NCBI GenBank assembly: GCA_016783455.1
Contig: JADHWN010000017.1
Span: forward strand, 1 to 44,279
DNA length: 44,279 nt
Source: Candidatus Bathyarchaeota archaeon
Lineage (GTDB): Archaea; Thermoproteota; Bathyarchaeia; TCS64
Direction of reading: 5' to 3'
The notes under the pieces were generated by a model that saw only the letters and a list, made by a program, of their open reading frames with translations, was not told where the DNA came from and ran no database searches. Position 1 is the first letter of the stretch. The number at the start of each line of letters is the position of its first letter. Positions 32,208 to 41,023 of the stretch are shown piece by piece. A program made the position numbers and the translations under genes.

Positions 32208-33506
32208 TCACGTCTGAGCCGTCTCGGGCTCCTTGATGTAAACGTAGGTCAGAGCTATGCTGACTACAAGCACCGCGACCTGGAGGAGCCAGGGCAGGAT
32301 CGGGTTATAGTCGTAGATGTAGCCCCCGAAAAAGGCCCCTATCGTCGCCGGGATGAAGAGAATGAAGCCCCGGGCGTAGCCGCCACCGCTCACCCCGATG
32401 TTGAATCCCTGCCCCAGGGCTGCCATGATCCGGCCCCTGGTGTTCTTGGGGATCGTGTCCGCCAGGAGTACGTTGGAGGCGATCCATATGAAGGCGTTGC
32501 TGATGATTAGTAGCACGTATATGACGACCGTCGTGGCGAACCCTGTGGAGGCCGTGAAGGCTAGGAGGGAGGGGATCCCGAAGATGAGCGAGATGAACAT
32601 GCACTTCCTAGCCCCCCACTTGTCGACGAGGTTACCAACGGTGATGCTCAGGAGCGTCTTGGAGAGCCCGGCGGCGAGGAGCACGGTCCCCCACTGGTAT
32701 GCTGAGAGTCCTATCACCTCCGTGGCGAAGAGGACGTAGAAGGGCTGCACAGCAGCCGCTATGAAGGCCAAAAGGATCGAGATGTACATGTAGCCCTTGA
32801 GGTTCCCTAGCACCCACCTGATGGATTTGTACATCTCCCTGTAGGACTCCTTCATGATGTGGGGGATGTCCCTTCCTATGCTGGTCCTGTTCTCGATGGT
32901 CTCCGTGAGGTACCTGTACCTCATGATGGCCACGACCAAAGCGAGGAAGAAGCTCAACGTGTATCCGATCCGCATCGCAGGTTGTAGGGTGTAGACGGCT
33001 ATGAGCCAGCCCCCGACGAATGGGACGAATATGCGCACGGCCTCGGGGATCACCATCATCATGGAGAGGATCTTGCCCCTCGTCCCCACGGGGATTGAGT
33101 CCGCCATGAGGGCGTTCAGGGCCGGCATGTAGAAGAGGACAAGCTGCTGGTACGCCATCCCGACGGCAAGCCACTCCCAGCTCGGCGCGAAGATGAAGAA
33201 CAGGAAGCTGGAGGCGTATAGGAACGTCGCTATCCCGATGAGCTTCGCCCTCCCGGCCTTATCTGCAATGTAGCCTCCTAACGGGTACAGGAACAGGCCG
33301 ACGAGGTCCGCGAGAGCGTTGGAGAACCCGATGACGGGCTTGCTCCCGCCGAGTGCGAGGATGTAGAGCGACATGTAGGGGCGGACGACGGCGCCCGAGA
33401 TGCTCCAGATGACCCGGCTGACCGTGAGTATGAGAATATTGCCCTTCATCAGGGACCTGAGTGTGGGGTTCTTCTGAGCCTCCTGAGCCCCGTCACTGTC
33501 CACCAT
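32208..33506 (-). CDS. Major facilitator superfamily transporter
   Basis: A 432-residue membrane protein with about 12 hydrophobic segments. The loop 2-3 signature GGYIADKAGRAKLIGIATF (about residues 75-93) and its second-half counterpart GNLVDKWGARKCMFISL are present. The substrate cannot be inferred; drug or solute export is as likely as import. ATG 33506 (MVDSDGAQEAQ) is preferred over an upstream frame start at 33608: a TATA element TTTAAA (33537-33542) lies within that extension. Confidence 0.87.
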   Translation of the reverse strand: MVDSDGAQEAQKNPTLRSLMKGNILILTVSRVIWSISGAVVRPYMSLYILALGGSKPVIGFSNALADLVGLFLYPLGGYIADKAGRAKLIGIATFLYASSFLFFIFAPSWEWLAVGMAYQQLVLFYMPALNALMADSIPVGTRGKILSMMMVIPEAVRIFVPFVGGWLIAVYTLQPAMRIGYTLSFFLALVVAIMRYRYLTETIENRTSIGRDIPHIMKESYREMYKSIRWVLGNLKGYMYISILLAFIAAAVQPFYVLFATEVIGLSAYQWGTVLLAAGLSKTLLSITVGNLVDKWGARKCMFISLIFGIPSLLAFTASTGFATTVVIYVLLIISNAFIWIASNVLLADTIPKNTRGRIMAALGQGFNIGVSGGGYARGFILFIPATIGAFFGGYIYDYNPILPWLLQVAVLVVSIALTYVYIKEPETAQT

Positions 33507-33534
33507 GAGAATCCAGTTTAGCCTGACTAAAACG

Positions 33535-33544
33535 CATTTAAACA
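33535..33544 (-). promoter_or_regulatory. TATA box for the MFS transporter
   Basis: GTTTAAATGC on the minus strand, 29-38 bp before ATG 33506. Confidence 0.5.
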
Positions 33545-33582
33545 TTGCCAAGAAAAAGGCTGGAAAAGTATTAGGGGCTCGC

Positions 33583-34842
33583 TTAGACCTTGAAAGAGTC
33601 CCCCTCATGGGGGGCCGTAGCGTTCAGGTCGAGCTCGTCGCGGCACCACTCGGCGAGGCCCACGCAGTTCTCGGACTCGCCGTGGACGACGTAGACGTCG
33701 GGCTTCCCCTTGATGCCCCTGAGGAACGCCCGGAGCTGGGTCTTCCCGCTGTGGGACGAGAAGTCGAAGTGCTGCACCTTCGCCTTCACCTCCTGCTCCA
33801 CGTCCTTGATGGTGAAGTTGCCCGACTCCAGTAGCTTGGCCCCTCCCGTACCCGGGACCTGGAAGCTCACCAGGAAGACGGCGTTCCTCTCGTCAAGCGC
33901 GAGCTTCTCCATGTAGTGCATGGCCGTCCCCCCCTGGAGCATCCCAGATGGGGCGACGACGATGTCCGCCTTCTTCAGGGCAGTGCGCCTGTCCCTCCAG
34001 CCCCTCACCTCCCTGACCCCGTTTATGGCCTTGATGAAGGCATTCGGGGTCTTGATGGAGTCCGGGTTGTCGCGGCTGATCTGGTTGACCGCCTTCGCCA
34101 TGCCGTCGACGATGATTCTGGCGTTGATCTTGTGGGACTTCATCACGTAGAGCATCTCCTGGCTCCTCCCCACGGCGAACGCGGGCACCAGGACCTTCCC
34201 GTCGTTGCGGAGGACCTCCTTGATGGCGGCGACGAAGGACTCCTCGATCTTCTTCCTGTCCTCGTGGTCCGTGTTCGCGTATGTGCTCTCGATGACGACG
34301 GCGTCGTACCTCTTCCGGGGCACCTTGGCGCTGTGGGTGAGGCGGGTGTTCGAGGTGTTGAGGTCCCCCGTGTAGAGAACCCGCTTCCCCCCCGTCTCCA
34401 CGTCCACCATGGCGCTCCCCTGGATGTGACCGGCGTTGGACAGGCTGAACTCGATGTCCCCCATCTTGACCTTCTGCCCGTAGGCGAGGTCGTTCCGGTT
34501 CCTCATCATTATGTCGTACTCGATGTACTCGAAGGGGAGGTAGTAGCCGCTGAGCTTGATCATGTCCCTCAGCAGGACCCTCATTATCTCCGTCGTCGTC
34601 GACGTCGCGAAGAAGGGCTTCGGCTCCGACAGGTAGAACATCGGCACCCCCCCGGAGTGGTCCAGGTGGGCGTGGGTGATGACTATTCCGTCGAGGTCCT
34701 TGGCCCTGACGTGACCCGGGAAGTTCGGCTTGTCCCCTATCTGGACTCCGTAGTCCATTAGGAGCTTCTTCTGATTAGACTCTAGCAGGATCGCATTCCT
34801 GCCTACCTCATGGGTTCCACCCATGAAACTAAGATTGACCAT
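33583..34842 (-). CDS. Beta-CASP metallo-beta-lactamase ribonuclease (aCPSF2/RNase J type)
   Basis: A 419-residue RNA-processing nuclease. VITHAHLDHSGGVP is motif 2 with the zinc ligands; LSNAGHIQGSAMVDVE and LYTGDLNTSNTRL are motifs 3 and 4. The beta-CASP part has VIESTYANTDHEDRKK, VPAFAVGRSQEML, PSGMLQGGTAMHY and FDFSSHSGKTQLRAFL. It lacks the N-terminal KH domains of aCPSF1, so it is aCPSF2-like. Such enzymes act in 3'-end formation and RNA decay. ATG 34842 is preferred to TTG 34881 because MVNLSFMGGTHEVGR starts the first strand of the fold. Confidence 0.92.
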   Translation of the reverse strand: MVNLSFMGGTHEVGRNAILLESNQKKLLMDYGVQIGDKPNFPGHVRAKDLDGIVITHAHLDHSGGVPMFYLSEPKPFFATSTTTEIMRVLLRDMIKLSGYYLPFEYIEYDIMMRNRNDLAYGQKVKMGDIEFSLSNAGHIQGSAMVDVETGGKRVLYTGDLNTSNTRLTHSAKVPRKRYDAVVIESTYANTDHEDRKKIEESFVAAIKEVLRNDGKVLVPAFAVGRSQEMLYVMKSHKINARIIVDGMAKAVNQISRDNPDSIKTPNAFIKAINGVREVRGWRDRRTALKKADIVVAPSGMLQGGTAMHYMEKLALDERNAVFLVSFQVPGTGGAKLLESGNFTIKDVEQEVKAKVQHFDFSSHSGKTQLRAFLRGIKGKPDVYVVHGESENCVGLAEWCRDELDLNATAPHEGDSFKV

Positions 34843-34920
34843 ATCTATCTGACCTAGGTGTTCGAACACGAGCCCGCCCAAACCTAGCTTTCATACCTTT
34901 CCGGGGGACTCGGATCCTTT

Positions 34921-34945
34921 CCCCGGTGCATTACCGCACCTGGGG
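34921..34945. other. GC-rich hairpin between divergent genes
   Basis: CCCCGGTGC-ATTACC-GCACCTGGGG forms a 9-bp stem with one bulged T, in the 240-bp gap between the ribonuclease and methyltransferase genes. It could be a structured operator or an RNA element in the ribonuclease leader region. No other gene is seen in this gap. Confidence 0.35.
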
Positions 34946-35038
34946 GGACAGATTCTATGCGAGATGGTAGAACTTAATTGTTTCTCATTTCCAAAAATAA
35001 CATCGTATCAACCCGGACTTTTTTCTCCTCGTCATAAC

Positions 35039-35047
35039 GGATAAAAC
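35039..35047 (+). promoter_or_regulatory. TATA box for the methyltransferase gene
   Basis: GGATAAAAC lies 36-44 bp before ATG 35083. A short inverted repeat CCTCT...AGAGG (35058-35074) spans the expected transcription start. Confidence 0.4.
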
Positions 35048-35082
35048 GGGATACTATCCTCTCTAGAGTAGAGGAAGGCATC

Positions 35083-35829
35083 ATGAGCTATCGTGAGGGA
35101 GCGAAGAAGTTCTACGATCTATTCGGGGCCAAGGACGACGCCCCGTTCTACATCGAGCTCGCCCACGTGTACGGCGACAAGGCCTTGGAGCTCGGCGTCG
35201 GCACGGCCCGCCTCGCCATACAGCTCGCTAGGGAGGGCGTGGAGACCTGGGGCATCGACAACTCACCCCATATGCTCAGGGCCGCGGAGAGGAATGTCGC
35301 GGAGGAGCCCCCGGAGGTCCGAGGACTCCTGCACCTGGAGCAGGCGGACGTCAGGGACTTCCAGCTGGACGAGACCTTCGGCCTGGTCTACTTCCCCAGC
35401 TTCAGCTTCGACCACATACTGGACCGAGGGGAGCAGCTCGAGGCTCTCAAGGCCATAAAGGGGCACGTAGCACCAGGTGGGGTCTACGCGTTCGAGCTCG
35501 CCCACGTCCCGGAGCTGACGGCGGAGGGAGGCTGGTTCGTCCAGAGGAAACCACTCGACGAGAGCAGACTCGTGGTACGCACGGGCTATCATAGCACCGA
35601 CGTGGAGAGGCGCATCATATCGGTCAGCCTCTGGTATGACGTCGTCGAGGAAGGCAGGATAGTGGAGAGGTACTACGATGGGAGCGACGTCTACGTCCAC
35701 TCCGTGGAGGGCGTGAGGTCCCTGCTGGACGAGGCGGGTTTCGAGACCCTGGAATGGTACGGCGACCTGAGGAAAGGCGTGTTCACCGAGGAGAGCGAGA
35801 TGATGGTGGTCCTCGCCCGGCCCGCCTAG
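35083..35829 (+). CDS. SAM-dependent methyltransferase (class I)
   Basis: A 248-residue enzyme with the SAM-binding motif KALELGVGTARLAIQLAREG (about residues 29-48), the acidic residue in VETWGIDNS and the post-motif LEQADVRDFQL. The N-terminal FYDLFGAKDDAPFYIELAH is common in small-molecule methyltransferases. The substrate is unknown. Start ATG 35083. Its stop overlaps the end of the convergent VWA gene by 4 bp. Confidence 0.82.
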   Translation: MSYREGAKKFYDLFGAKDDAPFYIELAHVYGDKALELGVGTARLAIQLAREGVETWGIDNSPHMLRAAERNVAEEPPEVRGLLHLEQADVRDFQLDETFGLVYFPSFSFDHILDRGEQLEALKAIKGHVAPGGVYAFELAHVPELTAEGGWFVQRKPLDESRLVVRTGYHSTDVERRIISVSLWYDVVEEGRIVERYYDGSDVYVHSVEGVRSLLDEAGFETLEWYGDLRKGVFTEESEMMVVLARPA

Positions 35830-37073
35830 AGGCGCAGGAACTCCCGCTTGGAGACGAGGTAGTCCTCCACCAGGGCCTCCCCCAGCTCCCCGGGGCGGAC
35901 GAAGAAGACCCTCCCCAGGTTCTCCTGGGCAATGGACTTGGCCATCTCCCCACGCTTGGGGTCGTCGTCGAGCATGACTATGTTGAGGGTGATGCCCGCC
36001 GACCTGTAACGCCTCGCCTCCTCGACGACCCCCTTGAAGGCGGCGTCGAAGCCGACGTACTCGCCGTCCTCGTAGTTGGGGGCCGAGTCGGTGATGAGGT
36101 GGGCCTGCTTGTTCCCGGTCTCGTGGGCCACCAGTTTCCTGAAGACGCGCATGGCGGCCCGGACGTCGGTGTACCTCATGGGGACGGCGATGCCGGGGAG
36201 CTCCCATGACTCCACCTCCTTGACCTCCTCGGAGAATGAGAAGAGGCGAAGCCTGTCCTCGGGGAACTGGCTGCGCATGAGCTCGGTGAGGGCGAGGGCG
36301 GTCTCCACGGACGCCTCCAGCTTCCCGGCCCTGTTCATGGAGGCACTCTGATCCACGAGGATACCGAAGGTGACCTGGGTGCTATGGATGGCCTCAAAGA
36401 CCCGGAAGTCCTCCAGGGAGAGGTCCTGGAAGCCGGCACCCCTCTCAAGGGTCCCGAAGAGGCTGTGGAGGATGCTGATCCTGTCGTAGGGGTCCCCCAC
36501 CTCGTAGGGGCGCACAGTCGAGGCAAGCCACGGGCCGTAGCCGATGTCCTGTATCTTGTGGGGGCCGACTCCCCGCCTGGAGAGGCGCTGCAGTATCCTG
36601 CTCAGGTATCCCTGGCCCAGGAGGCGTGCCCCCTTGGAGGTGAGTGTGATCTTGGGCTTCTTGGCGTCCGTGAGGCCCCTGGAGCCGAACTCCGAGAGGG
36701 CGTCATCGAAGTCCTTCTGTGTCATCTGCTGGGACTCCTCGTTGAGGTCGGTTATCTCTGACTTCACCCTCTCCATGTGCCCCCCCGAGTCCATGGATCC
36801 CAGGATGTTGTCGAGCTCCGCACCTGAGCCCATGAGCTCCTCAAGGGACCTCTGCATCTCCTCGGCCTCGAGGTGCTCCAGATCCTCCTCGGCGCGCTCC
36901 TTCCTGCTCCGGGACTCTTGGAACCTCCTCTGGGCCTGCTTCCGGGCGGCGTCCATTATCTTGGAGTCGTAGTCCAGGCCGTGGCCCATCTGCATCTTCG
37001 CGATCTCCCGGAGCATCTCCAGCTGCCGGTTCGCGAGGTCGCTGCATGGGTTACGCCTGGTCTCTACCTGCAT
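35826..37073 (-). CDS. VWA domain protein (partner of MoxR ATPase)
   Basis: A 415-residue protein. The N-terminal third is highly charged and helical (about 40-80: RKQAQRRFQESRSRKE and EDLEHLEAEEMQRS), followed by a von Willebrand A domain with the metal-binding motif DQSASM (D241, S243, S245) and TDSAPNYEDGEYVGF later. It has the layout of the magnesium-chelatase D / CobT-like partners of MoxR ATPases, but no chelatase substrate genes are nearby. It overlaps the ATPase stop codon by one base (TGATG) and is clearly co-translated. Earlier in-frame starts up to 37289 lie inside the ATPase gene and are rejected. Confidence 0.85.
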   Translation of the reverse strand: MQVETRRNPCSDLANRQLEMLREIAKMQMGHGLDYDSKIMDAARKQAQRRFQESRSRKERAEEDLEHLEAEEMQRSLEELMGSGAELDNILGSMDSGGHMERVKSEITDLNEESQQMTQKDFDDALSEFGSRGLTDAKKPKITLTSKGARLLGQGYLSRILQRLSRRGVGPHKIQDIGYGPWLASTVRPYEVGDPYDRISILHSLFGTLERGAGFQDLSLEDFRVFEAIHSTQVTFGILVDQSASMNRAGKLEASVETALALTELMRSQFPEDRLRLFSFSEEVKEVESWELPGIAVPMRYTDVRAAMRVFRKLVAHETGNKQAHLITDSAPNYEDGEYVGFDAAFKGVVEEARRYRSAGITLNIVMLDDDPKRGEMAKSIAQENLGRVFFVRPGELGEALVEDYLVSKREFLRL

Positions 37074-38575
37074 CAGGACTCCATCCGCTTCGGGAAGAAT
37101 GCTCTCTCGGCGTTGGGGAAGGCGGCTACGGCCTTGGATGCGACGAGGGCGTTCGCTATGAACTCGAGGCCGGAGAGCCTGTACTCCTCGACGGTCGCTG
37201 GGTCGGCTCCCTCGATGAGTGCCCTCAGCTGGTCCTCGAGCTCGCCTACTAGGTGGGGTGAGGCCTCGGGCGCGGACTCGTCCATCCAAGCCATGACCTC
37301 GGACACCGCGGAGTGAGACTTCATCCCCTCGTTGACGCCGCCCTCGGAGTAGAGCAGGTCCTCCGTCTCCCTCGCGAGGTCACTGAGGCCGACCTCGACG
37401 CCCGCCAGGACCCTCTCCCCGACGTCCCTGACGGCGTAGTGCATGACATCCTCGACGACCTCGTCGTACCGCGCCATGATGACGCTGGGCCTGTCGTCGA
37501 AGCCCATGAGGTCGGCCCTGAGGCGTATCCTGCCCCTGAGGGCGAGGTTGAGGCCTTGGAGGGCGTCCTCGAGGCTGGAGACACGGGCTCCCCTCATCTC
37601 CGTGGTGGAGTAGGTGTGGTCGAGGGCCTTGATGCTCCCCCGGATGCTGGCTCCCCTGTCGATGTTGGGACAGTCCCGGGTGTATCGGGAGGCCTTGGCG
37701 ATTATGTCGATTATCCACCAGGGCGCCGCGACCCTCCTCCTGAGGGAGGACGGGGTGATGTGGGCATACTCCTGGGGCTCATCGTCCTCCCCATCCTGGT
37801 AGAAGTCGTCGGTTACCCTGAATCGCTCCCTGTGCATTATGTCTCGCTCAACATTCTCACCGGGGAGGCTCATGGGGATGAGCTCCAGGCGGTCGAGGAG
37901 GGGCTCGGGGATGCGGTTGACGTGGGCGAAGCCCGTGGGATTCCCCGTGGCGATGAAGAAGATGTCGATGGGCCGCTCCCACGCGTACTCCTCGAGGATG
38001 ATCCTGTCCTCCTGGAGCATCGGATGGAAGAGCACCTGAACCTTCGTGGGGATCGCCGGGAGCTCGTCTACGACGACGATGCCCCTGTTCCCCCTGAGGA
38101 CCCCCGTACCTATGAACGACCTGGGGTCCGTGGGGCTCTCCCCCTTCACGATGGCTTGGATGTCCTTGACGCCAAGGATCTTCGCCTCGTTGGTGTACTC
38201 GTTCCCCTGGATCCGGCTATAGCGCTGCTTCCCGGCGATGAACTCGATCTCGTGGTCGTCCTCGCCCCTGCAGGCGGGGCACTTCCACTCCTCGGGCCAC
38301 TTGGGGTCGCAGTTGTAGGGGCAGCCCTTGATCTTGGGAACCGGTGGGAGGAGCTTGGCAAGGGATTCGGCTAGGCGTGTCTTGCCTGTGCCCTCCCTGG
38401 AGACGAGGTAGGGGTGGCAGCCGCTGAGGACCGCCCGGATGAGGTCCTGCTTGGTCTCATCCCTTCCCTGGATGTCCGGGAGGGGGTCCTCTCCCTCCTG
38501 GAGCTTCTTGAGCATGACGTATCTGAGCTCGTACCTCACGGGCACGGGCGTGTACTTTTCCAAGTCGAACTCCAT
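37073..38575 (-). CDS. MoxR / magnesium chelatase I-type AAA+ ATPase with zinc-binding insertion
   Basis: A 500-residue AAA+ protein. The Walker A region is VSREGTGKTRLAESLAKLL (58-76), where Ser-Arg-Glu replaces the usual Gly at the first position but GTGKT is intact. Walker B is GIVVVDELPAIPTKVQVLF, sensor 1 IFFIATGNPTGF. Between them CPYNCDPKWPEEWKCPACRG (85-104) forms a four-cysteine zinc-binding insertion, not typical of standard MoxR. Magnesium chelatase I subunits are related, but chlorophyll or cobalamin genes are absent. With the VWA protein it probably remodels or inserts metal into a target protein (inference). ATG 38575 follows GGAGGAAGAGAC and a TATA element near 38602-38610. Confidence 0.85.
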   Translation of the reverse strand: MEFDLEKYTPVPVRYELRYVMLKKLQEGEDPLPDIQGRDETKQDLIRAVLSGCHPYLVSREGTGKTRLAESLAKLLPPVPKIKGCPYNCDPKWPEEWKCPACRGEDDHEIEFIAGKQRYSRIQGNEYTNEAKILGVKDIQAIVKGESPTDPRSFIGTGVLRGNRGIVVVDELPAIPTKVQVLFHPMLQEDRIILEEYAWERPIDIFFIATGNPTGFAHVNRIPEPLLDRLELIPMSLPGENVERDIMHRERFRVTDDFYQDGEDDEPQEYAHITPSSLRRRVAAPWWIIDIIAKASRYTRDCPNIDRGASIRGSIKALDHTYSTTEMRGARVSSLEDALQGLNLALRGRIRLRADLMGFDDRPSVIMARYDEVVEDVMHYAVRDVGERVLAGVEVGLSDLARETEDLLYSEGGVNEGMKSHSAVSEVMAWMDESAPEASPHLVGELEDQLRALIEGADPATVEEYRLSGLEFIANALVASKAVAAFPNAERAFFPKRMES

Positions 38576-38601
38576 GTCTCTTCCTCCGTTCCTAGCCTCA
38601 G

Positions 38602-38610
38602 GTATACATA
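38602..38610 (-). promoter_or_regulatory. TATA box for the MoxR-VWA operon
   Basis: TATGTATACC on the minus strand, 27-36 bp before ATG 38575. Confidence 0.4.
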
Positions 38611-38703
38611 GCCAGAGCTACAACCTATACTATTGGGGCTCGGGTCACTTAGAACTTTCTAAATAGAAGGGAGGGAGGGCGGCTATTACCCCTAGTTAAA
38701 CGA

Positions 38704-39849
38704 CTATCGGCTACCTTCGAAGGTCCTCTTGACGCTGTTCATGAGGCTCATTATGGGCAAGTTCTGGGGGCAGAGCCCCTCGCACGTACCGCACCTGACG
38801 CACTTGCTGGCACGGTTCTCGGGGGCGATCTCCTCCAGGTACTTCTCCTTGATGGCGGCGTCCTTGTCCTTGGCGTAGTACTCATTGAATAGGGCAAATA
38901 TCTCGGGGATGGCGACTCCCTCTGGGCAGGGCTCGCAGTACCTGCACTCAGTGCAGCCGATGAACCCGAGCTCCCCGTACTTCTGCTTAACGCTCTCTAT
39001 GATCGCTAGCTCCTGCTCGGTCAGTGTGCCGACCCCTGAGCGGCCCGCGCTCTCAACGTTCTCGGTGACGTGCCGCATCTCGCTCATGCCGCTGAGGACG
39101 ACTGAGACCTCGGGCTGGTTCCAGACCCACTGGAGGGCCCGCTCTGCTGCGGTCTTCTTCACGGAGGCGCTGTCCCAGATCGCCTGTATCTCCGCCGGCG
39201 GCGGGACCGCTAGTCTTCCCCCGGCTATGGGCTCCATGATGACCACGGCGAGGCCCTTGGAGGCGGCGTACCTGAGCCCCTCGGTGCCGGCCTGGTACTC
39301 TGTGTCCATGTAGTTGTACTGTATCTGGCAGAACTCCCAGCCGGGGTAGTAGTCGATTATCTCCTTGAATGTGGCGATGTCGTCGTGGAAGCTGAAGCCG
39401 ATGTGGCCTATCCTGCCGTCGGCGATGGCCTCCTCCGCCCACTTGGTGACCCCCAGCTCCTTGAGGTTGGGCCACCTGCCCTTGTTGAGGCCATGGAGGA
39501 GGTAGAAGTCGATCCTGTCCGTCTGGAGCTTCCCCAACTGCTCGTCCAGGTACTTGTCGAAGTCCCCGTAGCTCTGGGTGAGCCAGGTGGGCATCTTGGT
39601 GGCGAGCTTCACCTTCTCCCTGTACCCGTCCTTGAGCGCCTTCCCGACCAGCCTCTCGCTGTTCCCGCCGTGGTAGCCGTAGGCTGTGTCCACGTAGTTG
39701 ACGCCGTGGTCGATGGCGTACCGGATCATCTCTATGGAGAGGGGCTCGTTGATCTTGCTCGAGTCGTTCTCGAGGATGGGAAGTCTCATGGCCCCGAAGC
39801 CCAGGGCGGAGGGCTTCCAGTCGAGCTTGCCGAATTTCCTGTAGTTCAT
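38704..39849 (-). CDS. Aldo/keto reductase with C-terminal iron-sulfur clusters
   Basis: A 381-residue protein. The reductase barrel (about 1-270) carries the catalytic set: D54 and Y59 in YVDTAYGYHGG, K85 in LATKMPTW and H119 in YLLHGLNKG. The C-terminus binds iron-sulfur clusters: CTECRYCEPCPEGV and CVRCGTCEGLCPQNLP. This fusion is common in anaerobes and links reduction to a ferredoxin-like electron path. ATG 39849 is chosen with GAGGT about 6 nt upstream; the in-frame ATG at 39876 would add only MISYLRGFF. It is divergent from the URO-D-family gene. Confidence 0.88.
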   Translation of the reverse strand: MNYRKFGKLDWKPSALGFGAMRLPILENDSSKINEPLSIEMIRYAIDHGVNYVDTAYGYHGGNSERLVGKALKDGYREKVKLATKMPTWLTQSYGDFDKYLDEQLGKLQTDRIDFYLLHGLNKGRWPNLKELGVTKWAEEAIADGRIGHIGFSFHDDIATFKEIIDYYPGWEFCQIQYNYMDTEYQAGTEGLRYAASKGLAVVIMEPIAGGRLAVPPPAEIQAIWDSASVKKTAAERALQWVWNQPEVSVVLSGMSEMRHVTENVESAGRSGVGTLTEQELAIIESVKQKYGELGFIGCTECRYCEPCPEGVAIPEIFALFNEYYAKDKDAAIKEKYLEEIAPENRASKCVRCGTCEGLCPQNLPIMSLMNSVKRTFEGSR

Positions 39850-39859
39850 GAAAAAACCT

Positions 39860-39906
39860 CTGAGGTAGGATATCAACTGGACGACTCCTTATAGCTCTTA
39901 CCTCAG
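39860..39906. promoter_or_regulatory. 8-bp inverted repeat bracketing the AKR promoter
   Basis: CTGAGGTA at 39860-39867 and TACCTCAG at 39899-39906 are perfect inverted copies separated by 31 bp. The AKR TATA-like CTATAAGG (about 39889-39896) lies between them. The outer copy also sits about 20 bp from the URO-D TATA box. A shared operator for the two divergent genes is likely. Confidence 0.45.
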
Positions 39907-39926
39907 GGCCCCCAGCCTGGAGGCGG

Positions 39927-39935
39927 TTTTATAAT
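39927..39935 (+). promoter_or_regulatory. TATA box for the URO-D-family gene
   Basis: TTTTATAAT lies 30-38 bp before ATG 39965, implying a transcript with almost no leader. Confidence 0.5.
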
Positions 39936-39964
39936 CACTTCCACCCTAGCATTACTCGATCATT

Positions 39965-41023
39965 ATGGAGTCCGAGAGGTTTGAGCGGGTGATGGCCGTG
40001 ATGCGCCGGGAGGTCCCCGACAGGGTGCCCTGGTCCATCTGGGGCCACTTCCCCGCCGTGGACTGGCTTGGGAGGTACAGCTGGGAGAAGTCGACCCGGG
40101 ACGGGGAGGAGTCCGCAGCTTCCCACATTGCCCTCCTCAGGGAGCTCGACTACAAGATGGACCTCCTCAAGGTGACCCCCTACTACAGGTTCATGGCCAT
40201 GCAGTGGGGGAGCAGTTTCGACTTTAGGGATAACCGGGAGGACGCCCCGACTCTCTCGACCGTAGTTAAGGAGGCCGAGGACTGGGGGAAGCTCTGGGTC
40301 CTGAACCCCAAGAAGGAGCTACGGGAGTACGTGAGGGCGAACGAGATCCTCGCAAGAGACCTACGCCGGATGCCCTTCATCTACACCATCCCCAGCCCCA
40401 TCATCCAGGCCATGAATGGGGTGGGAACCCCGGAACGGGTGCTGGAGGACATGGAGAGCAACCCCGACGCCCTGAGGCAGGGCATGGAGACCATCACGGA
40501 GACCACCATCGACTTCGCGAAGGCTTGCGTGGACGCCGGGGCCGCGGGCATCTTCTTCGGGATAGGCGGAGGAGGACGCATCTGGCGCGATTTCACCGTG
40601 GAGCAGCTCGAGGAGTACGCCCTCGGCTATGACCGGCGGGTCCTGGAGGCCGTGGACTGCCCCATCAAGATGATGCACATCTGCAGCACACCCCAGGGCA
40701 ACGCGGAGGACAAGGGACTCATGGAGGCCGGCTGGTTCAAAAAGTACCCGGTGGACTGCATCAACTGGGACGCCCACGAGTACACCTGGCTCGACAGGGC
40801 CAAGGAGATCTATGGCGACAGGTTCGCCGTCTGCGGGGGCCTCAACAGGGTCACCACACTCAGGACCGGAACACCTGCTGACGTGGAGGCCGAGGTGAAG
40901 AAGGCCATAGACGACGCCGGGGAGGGCGGAGGCTTCATGCTTGGCCCCGGCTGCACCGTCTACCAGGACATGCCCCGGGATAACTACAATGCCGTGGGAA
41001 GGGCCGCCATCAGGTACGGCTAG
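39965..41023 (+). CDS. Uroporphyrinogen decarboxylase-family protein (MtaA/CmuA-like)
   Basis: A 352-residue TIM-barrel protein of the URO-D superfamily. The N-terminus ERVMAVMRREVPDRVPWSIW and the C-terminal GEGGGFMLGPGCTVYQD are recognisable; the middle has DAGAAGIFFGIGGGGR and IKMMHICSTPQGN. This group includes corrinoid:coenzyme M methyltransferases and demethylases as well as true URO-D. The absence of haem genes and the general divergence favour a methyltransferase-like role (inference). ATG 39965 is fixed by the promoter. The 3' end overlaps the cupin gene by 4 bp, tail to tail. Confidence 0.8.
   Translation: MESERFERVMAVMRREVPDRVPWSIWGHFPAVDWLGRYSWEKSTRDGEESAASHIALLRELDYKMDLLKVTPYYRFMAMQWGSSFDFRDNREDAPTLSTVVKEAEDWGKLWVLNPKKELREYVRANEILARDLRRMPFIYTIPSPIIQAMNGVGTPERVLEDMESNPDALRQGMETITETTIDFAKACVDAGAAGIFFGIGGGGRIWRDFTVEQLEEYALGYDRRVLEAVDCPIKMMHICSTPQGNAEDKGLMEAGWFKKYPVDCINWDAHEYTWLDRAKEIYGDRFAVCGGLNRVTTLRTGTPADVEAEVKKAIDDAGEGGGFMLGPGCTVYQDMPRDNYNAVGRAAIRYG

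Noticed and set aside
33916-34761. 281-residue open frame opposite the ribonuclease
   Set aside because: Antisense shadow of the beta-CASP gene, without any motif.
35826-38575. Magnesium chelatase for chlorophyll or cobaltochelatase for cobalamin
   Set aside because: The pair is related by fold, but no large chelatase subunit or tetrapyrrole genes accompany it; MoxR-VWA is the safer call.
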